A stretch of DNA of 64,000 nt from Aquibium sp. A9E412 (GTDB taxonomy: Bacteria; Pseudomonadota; Alphaproteobacteria; Rhizobiales; Rhizobiaceae): the NCBI RefSeq assembly GCF_030398335.1, contig NZ_JAOAOP010000011.1, forward strand, positions 1 to 64,000. Reading direction: 5' to 3'. Each line of letters opens with the position of its first letter. Position 1 is the stretch's first letter. The notes beneath the pieces are model-generated. The model was not told the origin of the DNA, made no database searches, and was given only the letters and a program-made list of their open reading frames with translations. This document shows positions 28,001 to 34,171 of the stretch, one piece after another. Position numbers and translations under genes: made by a program.

Positions 28001-28140
28001 CCGCCGGTGTCGAGGTCGAGAGTGAAGTCCGGCGCGTCCTGCGCCGCCGCCGGCAGGACGACGACGAAGAGCGCCGCCAGCAGCGCCGCCGCGCCGGCGC
28101 GGGCGGCCCGCCCGCGGGCGCTAGCCGCCGTCGCCCACAT
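25093..28140 (-). CDS. Exported WD40-repeat caspase-family (C14) protein
   Basis: Protein of 1015 aa. A signal peptide (cut near AAA-QD, residue 38) is followed by ten or more WD40-like repeats (about 45-600: LAFSPDGEMLVSASDDKTIRVWDW is the first type, seen again as AVSPDG and VWDAASG). An Ig-like linker follows (about 690-770) and then a caspase domain (about 785-1010). The catalytic dyad is His865 in FVAGHG and Cys917 in LLDTCHA. Such proteins are called orthocaspases and cut after Arg or Lys in characterised cases. The ATG at 28140 overlaps the preceding gene by 20 bases. A beta-propeller joined to a caspase suggests a sensor or assembly platform. Confidence 0.9.
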   Translation of the reverse strand: MWATAASARGRAARAGAAALLAALFVVVLPAAAQDAPDFTLDLDTGGHRATVKALAFSPDGEMLVSASDDKTIRVWDWRAGVTIRTIRGQIGPGHEGKVFAVAVSPDGGTVAAGGFFGPGFGETPPYGDIRLFDLKSGRMTGLLEGHEFAVYAVAFSPDGAWLAAGGQDGYAYVWRRDAAAPAGWTPHSRLDGDSWHIARLAFAADGTRLVAATADNGIRLWDMQSEREIALPAAADALRDTSVRALAVSPDGSLFATGNRDGLVQVWRAADGALVEEKPALGFLVGALSFTPDGTRLAASCGYPCIAEEGTVVWRLGEAEPALSYRGHDDTVFAGAAGPEGALVATAGGERNAIHVWDAASGERQALLVGAGRPVTAVGVAPDGTAVAWGHDDPCPREAACPTTLGRLDHHLPLPTAERSFEDPAPMAPAHGPMRRAVFEAGALSLAAAPGGAEDLANAVLQIRRDGETVAAIENDATTGYLHGAFTLLAGGDALVTGGNDGTMIAYSTRDGRFAGEFLDGHTGELHGMAEAPGAALLVTGADDQTLRLWNLETRALIASMFFAGEEWIIWTPQGYFNSSPNGDSFVGWHVNQGRDSAARFITARQLKTYLHSPEIVRRAIITGDAAGAARELRGTDRQLATLLQRRPPEFSVRLAEDVPAADGYVAVEITGAAEAGADVESFAVLANDRRIAQVATRSLGGADGGRIVIEVPVEAGENEIRITGYNAFGYLTERSVKALAKAKGPTEAAGTLYVVAVGVEQYPFLPSDCNGRSCDLAFPVDDAAEFMRVVAERTAPLFDGMEARVLVNRAALEAEPERARALEAIVGADNILEPDADTVSDAIEDFMDLPEPQDTTIVFVAGHGINIDEDYYFIPTDGRKAEPDRWRRSSLVDWRDMQRALERARGRRMMLLDTCHAANAFNPRLEKEAADARIVVLSATAPNNVAEERAELGHGVFTYAVLDGMRGAAASRDGVRILGLADHIDRTVRELTADRQAPFYHLSQTENFLLARP

Positions 28141-28777
28141 AGCGCTCGATCGGCCGCGCCAGCGTCGTCTGGCCGAGACGGCGCTGCTGGCGGATATGGC
28201 CGCCGAAATAGCTCCAGAAGGACACCGCGAAGTCGCGGAAATAGGCGTCCGCGATGCGTCCGGAGCACAGGTTCTCCTCCACGCAGGAGGACAGCCGGTT
28301 GAGGAAGTAGACGATGGCGTCGAAGTGCTGCGCGAAGGTCTCGGCGGGCATCGTGCCGCCGTCGCCGGCCATCGCCTCGAGCCCGATGCGCTCGCGGTAG
28401 ACGGCGAGCTCGCCCGGCCCGGCATTGGCGCCGAGCAGGCCGGCATACTGCTCGTTGAGGCCGGCGAGCCGCTGCTTGAGCGCCCGCTGCGCGGCCTGGA
28501 ACTCCTCGCGCTCCCACAGCTCGACGAGCTCGAGCGTGCGCTCGACGCGCTTTTCCTCGCGCGCCTGCATGTACTCGTAGACGGTGAACAGGCCGCCGAG
28601 GATGAGGAAGACGCGCACCGCGAAGCCGACCCAGGCGTAGCTCACCATGCGCCAGTCGTCCGACAGGAACGGGTTGCCCTCGGCCTTGCCGTCCTGCGTG
28701 GCGACGTCGGGCGCGGCCTCGAGGATCTCGCCGCGGCTGGCCGAGCGCATGCTGCTGCCTGTCGGCAGGCGGCTCAC
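28121..28777 (-). CDS. Single-pass membrane protein, possibly DUF4760-like
   Basis: Protein of 218 aa from a GTG that overlaps the previous stop (GTGA) and has GGAGGG in front; an ATG lies 9 codons later. One membrane helix (about residues 44-64) follows a hydrophilic N terminus, then a charged helical segment (REEKRVERTLELVELWEREEF) and a soluble C-terminal domain with two Cys (SSCVEENLC). The overall pattern recalls DUF4760 proteins, but I am not sure. No catalytic motif is seen. Gene overlaps place it between the six-Cys protein and the WD40-caspase, suggesting a membrane partner of the latter. Confidence 0.7.
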   Translation of the reverse strand: MSRLPTGSSMRSASRGEILEAAPDVATQDGKAEGNPFLSDDWRMVSYAWVGFAVRVFLILGGLFTVYEYMQAREEKRVERTLELVELWEREEFQAAQRALKQRLAGLNEQYAGLLGANAGPGELAVYRERIGLEAMAGDGGTMPAETFAQHFDAIVYFLNRLSSCVEENLCSGRIADAYFRDFAVSFWSYFGGHIRQQRRLGQTTLARPIERYVGDGG

Positions 28778-29181
28778 GGGCAGCCCTCCAGGTCGATGCG
28801 CGCCAGCGGGTCGAGCGGCATGTCGGGCGCCTCGAGCTTCTGCCTCAGGCAGGCGAGCTGGCCGCGCGACAGGATGAAGCGCAGATCCGGCTCCTCGGCC
28901 GCGCGCGTCGGCTCGGGCAGCGCCTCGACGACGCCGCGCGGCGTCTCGCAGCCGCTGAGGTCGACCGCCACCAGCCCGGCGTCGCGCCGCGCCAGGCCGC
29001 TGTACTGGTCGAGGAAGCAGGCGGCGAGCGTCGCGTTGGTCAGCACGCTGCGCGCGCAGATGCCGCAGTCCTCCGCCGCCCCGGCGGGCGCCGGCGCCAG
29101 CATCAGGCCGGCCGCCGCCGCGGCAAGGGCGCCTGCCGCCCGGCGGCGCCGGCCCGGGCTTCGCTCGCTCTGCGCCATCAT
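28774..29181 (-). CDS. Small exported six-cysteine protein, unknown function
   Basis: Protein of 135 aa with a basic RRRR start and a hydrophobic signal ending near AGA-AE (residue 36). The mature part has exactly six cysteines (residues about 39, 42, 55, 78, 107, 134), beginning with CGIC, which suggests disulfides in the periplasm or outside. No family recognised. The start may be either of two adjacent ATGs (29181 or 29178); AGGGA lies upstream. It is first in a three-gene overlapping set with the membrane protein and WD40-caspase, and lies 89 bases after the next caspase gene upstream. Confidence 0.65.
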   Translation of the reverse strand: MMAQSERSPGRRRRAAGALAAAAAGLMLAPAPAGAAEDCGICARSVLTNATLAACFLDQYSGLARRDAGLVAVDLSGCETPRGVVEALPEPTRAAEEPDLRFILSRGQLACLRQKLEAPDMPLDPLARIDLEGCP

Positions 29182-29270
29182 CCGGTTCCCTGTGCGAGGC
29201 GCCGGCGCGTCGGTCGCCGGCCCCTCCTTGCGAAACGATTCCGCAAAAGGCCGCCGCGCGCAAGCCGCGC

Positions 29271-31472
29271 TCATTGCGCCGCCGGCACCGTCTCGACCGC
29301 GTAGACCATCACCGCGCCCTTCGGCCCGCTCTGGCCGCCGATGCGCATGCCGCCGCGCGTCGCCGGCGCGTCGCCGATGTCGCGCAAAAGCCCGGCGAAG
29401 CCCTGCGGGTGGTCGACCGCCCGCGTCGCCTGGCGCACGCCGACCTGCTCGAGGAACGACAGGTCCTCCACCGGCGTCAGCGGCTGAGCCTCGGTGAGCA
29501 CCACGATCATGCGTTCCAGGCCGAAGCTCGTGTCGGTGAACTCGAGCAGCGGCAGCTCGATCTGCGAGCCGCCGTGCAGCCGCTCGGCATACATGTGGCC
29601 GATCGCAAAGTCGCTGCCGACATAGAGCACGTTGATGTCGACCGGCTGGCTGGAGCCGTTGCGCGCGCTGAGGTGCACCTGGTGGCCGGGATTGACCAGC
29701 GGCACGGCCGACAGCTCGAGCGGTTCGGTCGCGCCGTCGCGCCACAGGCTGAAGCCGACCGAGACCTGCTGCGGCCGGAAGTCCGACGCCGTGGCGAGCC
29801 GCGCCAGGCTGGTGGCACGGAAGATCTTGACCAGCGTCTCGCCGATCTCGTCGGTGATCTGCGCGGCGTCGGCGCCGACCAGCCCGATCGAGGGCGGCCG
29901 CCGGCCGGGCTCGAGCGCGATCTCCGCGCCCGGCGGCAGGAACCACAGGCGCGGCGTCTCGCCGAGGCTGGCGCGGCTCGCCTCCGCGCCCTGCCCGGCG
30001 GCACGCTCGAGGGCGAGCAGCGCCGCGTCGCGCTCGCTGAGCACGGCGAGGCGGATGTCGGCGTCCGCACCCGGCGCGACCAGCGCCATGCTGACCGGCA
30101 CGCGTTCGTCGGCGACGATCGCCTCCAGCATCGCGACGACCTCGGCCGCCGCCTCGTCGAAGCCGAAGGTGGCGTCCGGCCGCGCCACGCGCAGCTTGAA
30201 GTCGACGGTCAGCTCGACCAGCCGGGCGTAGGCGTTCTGCGGCATCGCGTCGGGCGCGAGCGCGGCCAGCCCGTCATGCGCCACCGGGCGCACGCGCGCC
30301 GACAGGTTCTTGGCCGCCGTCACCTCGACATAGCCGACCGCCTCCTCCAGGCCGGCGACCGGCGAGGCGAGCACGGCGAGCCGCGTGCCCGGCGCCAGCC
30401 GGTGCAGCCGCCCCGCCGGCACGGTCATCGCCGCGCCGTCGACGGCAAGCCGCCACTGGCGCACCGCCTCGGCGCCCTCGGCGCCGAACACCGGCGTGTC
30501 GAGCGCGCCCTCGAACAGCGGCGTCGGCCGCGTCCGGTTGTCGCCGGCATAGGCCTGCAGCACCGCCTCGCCGAGCTGGCGGTAGGTGACGCCGGGGTTC
30601 TGCGCCAGGCGCGTGTAGAGCGTGTGGGTGAACAGGCCGAGCTTGCTGGCATCCGCCGCGCCGCGCGGCAGCAGCATCTCCGGCGTCGTCTCGACCGTCT
30701 GCGCGGCGAAGAAGGCGACCAGCCCGCCGCGCGCCGGCGCGGCGCCGGTCGCGTCGAGCTCGGCGCCGAGCGCGCTCTCGCGCGCGCCGTCGCCGCGCGT
30801 GGCGACCGCCTCGATCACCGGCATCTCGGCGCCGGGCGCCATCAGGTCCTCGAAGGCGACCTTGCGCTCGGTCACGTCCTCGTCGAGCAGCGCGGCCGCG
30901 CGCGTCGCCGTGCCGGAGTGGCAGGCGTCGATGACCAGCCACACGAAGGCGCCCTTGTCGCGGATGGCGTCGAGCGCGGCGCCGATGCGGTCGTCGGCGA
31001 GCGCCGCCGGCACGCCCTTGCTGCGGTCCTGCCACAGCCCGGTGTCGGCCGGCAGGAAGATCTCGTCGAGCCCGTCGGGCTCCGAGCCCGGCTCGAGCGC
31101 CGGCTGCTGCGCGCCGTGGCCGGAAAAGTGCATGTAGACGAAGTCGCCGGCCTGCGCGCGCGCGGCGATGTCGGCGAGCGCCTGCTCGATGGCGGCGAGC
31201 GTCGGCGAGCCGTCGCTGTCGATGCCGTCAGCCAGCACGGTGATGTCGTCCTCGGCGAAGTCGACCGGCGCGGCGTTGCGCAGGTAGTCGAGCACCAGCA
31301 GGGCGTCGTTGTTGGGGCCGACCAGCGAATACTTCGGCGGCAGGTTGGGGTAGTCGGTGACCGCCACCACCAGCGCGTGATTGGTGCGCGCCGCCGCCGG
31401 CGCTGCCGCCAGCAGCGCGCCGGCCAATGCCGCGGCGACCAGCGCCGCGCCGTGCCTGAACCATCTTGCCAT
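29271..31472 (-). CDS. Exported caspase-family (C14) peptidase
   Basis: Protein of 733 aa. After a signal peptide (cut near AAA-RT, residue 29) comes a canonical caspase-like domain (about 30-330) starting NHALVVAVTDYPN. The dyad is His119 in YMHFSGHG and Cys184 in LVIDACHSG. The remainder (about 340-730) is unassigned; the segment around 600-660 (HLSARNGSSQPVDINVLYV) looks like the DUF4384 domain that often follows bacterial caspases. The start at 31472 has GGGAGG upstream. It is divergent from the double-caspase gene and upstream of the six-Cys, membrane and WD40-caspase genes. Confidence 0.9.
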   Translation of the reverse strand: MARWFRHGAALVAAALAGALLAAAPAAARTNHALVVAVTDYPNLPPKYSLVGPNNDALLVLDYLRNAAPVDFAEDDITVLADGIDSDGSPTLAAIEQALADIAARAQAGDFVYMHFSGHGAQQPALEPGSEPDGLDEIFLPADTGLWQDRSKGVPAALADDRIGAALDAIRDKGAFVWLVIDACHSGTATRAAALLDEDVTERKVAFEDLMAPGAEMPVIEAVATRGDGARESALGAELDATGAAPARGGLVAFFAAQTVETTPEMLLPRGAADASKLGLFTHTLYTRLAQNPGVTYRQLGEAVLQAYAGDNRTRPTPLFEGALDTPVFGAEGAEAVRQWRLAVDGAAMTVPAGRLHRLAPGTRLAVLASPVAGLEEAVGYVEVTAAKNLSARVRPVAHDGLAALAPDAMPQNAYARLVELTVDFKLRVARPDATFGFDEAAAEVVAMLEAIVADERVPVSMALVAPGADADIRLAVLSERDAALLALERAAGQGAEASRASLGETPRLWFLPPGAEIALEPGRRPPSIGLVGADAAQITDEIGETLVKIFRATSLARLATASDFRPQQVSVGFSLWRDGATEPLELSAVPLVNPGHQVHLSARNGSSQPVDINVLYVGSDFAIGHMYAERLHGGSQIELPLLEFTDTSFGLERMIVVLTEAQPLTPVEDLSFLEQVGVRQATRAVDHPQGFAGLLRDIGDAPATRGGMRIGGQSGPKGAVMVYAVETVPAAQ

Positions 31473-31497
31473 GTCGACGAACCTCCCAAGCCCTGCC

Positions 31498-31539
31498 GCT
31501 GCCCCAACGGAACGCTGTTTCCTCGCACATTGGGGCAGC
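31498..31539. promoter_or_regulatory. Perfect inverted repeat between divergent caspase genes
   Basis: GCTGCCCCAA (31498-31507) and TTGGGGCAGC (31530-31539) are perfect 10-base arms separated by 22 bases, within the 192-base gap between two divergent caspase genes. Centre-to-centre distance is 32 bases, about three helical turns, which suits a dimeric regulator serving both promoters. No known family consensus is recognised. Confidence 0.5.
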
Positions 31540-31664
31540 AATTGGGAAGCTGCTTCGTGCGGCGCGGCGGCGGTTGTTTTCGCCCCGGCGCGATTGGCGT
31601 AGGATGCCTGGGCCGGGAAAAGGCCATGCAAGGCGCCGCGAGCGCCGGGACGGGAGGAGCGACG

Positions 31665-34049
31665 ATGCCGCGATGCGGCGCAGCGCCGATGCTGCTTGGT
31701 TTCGTGCTCGCGCTCGCCGCCATGCCGGCGGCGGCCGGCATCCTCATCGAGCCGGCGCCCGCCGGGCCGCCCGGCGCGGCCGACGGCGGCGCGCGGCAAC
31801 AGACCGACGGCGAACCGCCGGCCGAGGCCGGCGGCGGGCACCCGCTTGTCGCGCTGATCGCCGATGCCGACGCGGTGCACGCCCTGCTCGCCAGACACGT
31901 GCCCGGCATGGTCGCGCCGCCGCTCGACCGTGCCGCACTGGTCGCCGATCCGCCGGCCTGCGCGGCCGGCGGCGCGCCGCCGCGCACCCGCGCCATCCTC
32001 GTCGGGGCGGTCGCGCCGCACCCGAGTCAGGCGCCGCTCGCCGGGCCGGAGAACGACGTCGGCCTGCTCGCCGCCTCGCTCGCCGCGCGCGGCGTGCGCG
32101 CGGCGGACGTGGCGGTGCTGACGGGCGCGGCGGCCACCGGCCAGCGCCTTGCCGCGGCGATGGCCGGCACGCTCGCCGAAACGCGCTGCGGCGACCAGGT
32201 GCTGCTTTATTTCGGCGGCTATGCCGGCCGCTACGAGGACATGGCCTGGGCGGTCCGGCAGGTCGTCGGCGGCGAGGAGGCCTACGCGCCGCTGAAGCGC
32301 CACATGGAGGAGCCGCCGGCCGGACCGAAGCTGGAGGCGCTGCGCGATCCCCATGGCGTGTGCGGCGGCGACGAGGACTGCATGGCCGAGGTGTCGGCCG
32401 ACCTCGCGGCGCTCGACAGCTTCGCCCGCGCCCGGAGCGAGCGGCTCTACCTGCTCCTCAACAACGAGGACGAGTCCTTTCTCGACGTGGTGCCGGCGCG
32501 CATGATCAACGACTACGTGACGGCGGTGCGCAACCGCGCGGCCGACATCGCCGTCATCCTCGATACCAGCTACGCGTCGCTGGCCGACGTGGCCGGCCAT
32601 CAGCGGCGCGTCGACGTCGACCGCTTCTGGCGGCGCGACACCGGCCCGCCGCCGGACCAGCCGGACGGGGGAACCGGCGAGGCCGCCCTCACGCTGCTGC
32701 CCGACCACGGCGACTTCGCGGCGCTCTATTCGAGCATCGGCGACAGCAACTCGACCGAGATCGAGTACGACCGCGGCGACGGCGGCAAGAAGACCTTCGG
32801 CGTCTTCACCTTCCGCCTCGCCGCCGCGATCCAGAACCGCGACGGGCTGACCGTGCGCGCTCTCGCCGAGAGCCTGCAGGCGGAGCCCGACGCGGAGCCC
32901 GACCTGGCCGGCGGCACGCAGCGCTACCGCGCCGAGGCGTCGGATCCCGACCTGGTGCTCCTGTCGGGGACGGCCAGCCTGCCGCAGCGCAACCCGATCG
33001 TCGTCACCCGGCCGGCGCCCAAGCGCGGCGCCGCGGCCGTCGAGCGGCCGGAGATCGCCATCGAAGGCTTCGTCGACGGCGCCTCGCCAGTCGGCGCGGT
33101 GGTCATCGACGGCGCCGTCGCCACGCTCGACCGGGCCGGCCGCTTCGCCCACACCGCCCGCCTCAAGACCGGGCTCAACACCATCGGCATCGTCGCGCTG
33201 ATGACCGACGGGCGCATCCACGAGCGCCGGCTCGACATCCTCTACGAGGGCGACAAGACCGCGCTCGAGGGCGAGGGTCGGCGCTATGCCGTCGTCATCG
33301 CCAACCAGAACTACGCGCCGCAGACGGGCTTCGAGAGCCTGACCACGCCGTTTGCCGACGCCGATGCGCTGACCGAGGTGCTGGCCGCGCGCTACGGGTT
33401 CCTGACCGAGCTGACCGACCCCGGCGGCCGCCGCGTGCCGCTGGTCCTGAAGGACGCGTCCGCGCGCGACATCCAGGCGACGCTGCACCATGTCGGGCTG
33501 GCGGTCGGCGAGAAGGACACCGTGCTGATCTACTATGCCGGCCATGGCGAGTATGAGCAGTCGACGACCAACGCCTACTGGATCCCCGCCGACGCGCAGC
33601 ACCGCGTGCCGTTCACCTATCTGAGCGCGGCCGCCATCTCCGACGCCGTCAGCCGCATGCAGGCGGGCAACGTCGTGCTGATCTCCGATTCCTGCTTTTC
33701 CGGCGCCATGATGCGCGGCGGCGCCGGCGGCGAGACCGTCGAGGCGGGGGAGGAGCGCATGCGCGCGCTGCTCAAGATGGCCGAGCGGCGCTCGCGCATC
33801 CTGATCTCGTCGGGCGGCAACGAGCCGGTCGACGATCTGGGCGGCGACGGCCACTCGGTGTTCGCCCGGGCGCTGCTCACGGGCCTGCGCGAGATGGAGG
33901 CGGATGCCTTCTCCGCGCGCGAGCTGTTCGACCGCTACATCCTCCAGGCGGTGGCCGCCAACGCCGACCAGGAGCCGCAGTACCGGCCGATCCACAAGGT
34001 CGGCCACGAAGGCGGCGACGTGGTGTTCGTGCGGCGCGACGGCGGCTGA
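31665..34049 (+). CDS. Exported tandem caspase: inactive domain followed by intact domain
   Basis: Protein of 794 aa; the ATG at 31665 has GGGAGGAG upstream and is preferred to an ATG at 31626. A signal peptide (cut near AAA-GI) leads to a first caspase-like domain (about 105-310) whose catalytic motifs are changed: the expected SGHG reads GGYAG (Tyr186) and the expected DSCHSG reads DTSYAS (Ser302), so it cannot be a cysteine protease. An Ig-like linker (about 460-530) precedes a second caspase domain (about 535-790) with intact His627 (YAGHG) and Cys677 (SDSCFSG). The layout resembles a pseudo-enzyme regulating an active partner. Confidence 0.9.
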   Translation: MPRCGAAPMLLGFVLALAAMPAAAGILIEPAPAGPPGAADGGARQQTDGEPPAEAGGGHPLVALIADADAVHALLARHVPGMVAPPLDRAALVADPPACAAGGAPPRTRAILVGAVAPHPSQAPLAGPENDVGLLAASLAARGVRAADVAVLTGAAATGQRLAAAMAGTLAETRCGDQVLLYFGGYAGRYEDMAWAVRQVVGGEEAYAPLKRHMEEPPAGPKLEALRDPHGVCGGDEDCMAEVSADLAALDSFARARSERLYLLLNNEDESFLDVVPARMINDYVTAVRNRAADIAVILDTSYASLADVAGHQRRVDVDRFWRRDTGPPPDQPDGGTGEAALTLLPDHGDFAALYSSIGDSNSTEIEYDRGDGGKKTFGVFTFRLAAAIQNRDGLTVRALAESLQAEPDAEPDLAGGTQRYRAEASDPDLVLLSGTASLPQRNPIVVTRPAPKRGAAAVERPEIAIEGFVDGASPVGAVVIDGAVATLDRAGRFAHTARLKTGLNTIGIVALMTDGRIHERRLDILYEGDKTALEGEGRRYAVVIANQNYAPQTGFESLTTPFADADALTEVLAARYGFLTELTDPGGRRVPLVLKDASARDIQATLHHVGLAVGEKDTVLIYYAGHGEYEQSTTNAYWIPADAQHRVPFTYLSAAAISDAVSRMQAGNVVLISDSCFSGAMMRGGAGGETVEAGEERMRALLKMAERRSRILISSGGNEPVDDLGGDGHSVFARALLTGLREMEADAFSARELFDRYILQAVAANADQEPQYRPIHKVGHEGGDVVFVRRDGG

Positions 34050-34080
34050 GCGGGCGCCGCCCGGCGTCTCGGCGCCGCTC

Positions 34081-34148
34081 TGCTCTTCATGGAATCGCAG
34101 ATCGGCTCTAACTTGTTGTTCTAACGTTCTTTCCGGACGGCGAACCGG
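34081..34148 (-). repeat. Dispersed palindromic intergenic repeat, inverted copy
   Basis: On the minus strand this reads ACCGGTTCGCCGTCCGGAAA and, further on, ACAAGTTAGAGCCGATCTGC followed by GATTCCATGAAGAGCA. It aligns without gaps over most of its length with the plus-strand copy at 18952, but its terminal hairpin is incomplete. It fills the 122-base gap between the tandem caspase gene and polA, which converge. Confidence 0.65.
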
Positions 34149-34171
34149 TCTTCACGTCGCCTGGAAACGCT

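Noticed and set aside
34081-34171. Terminator of the tandem caspase gene
   Set aside because: The only hairpin-like sequence belongs to the dispersed repeat, its closing stem is incomplete and there is no T-run.
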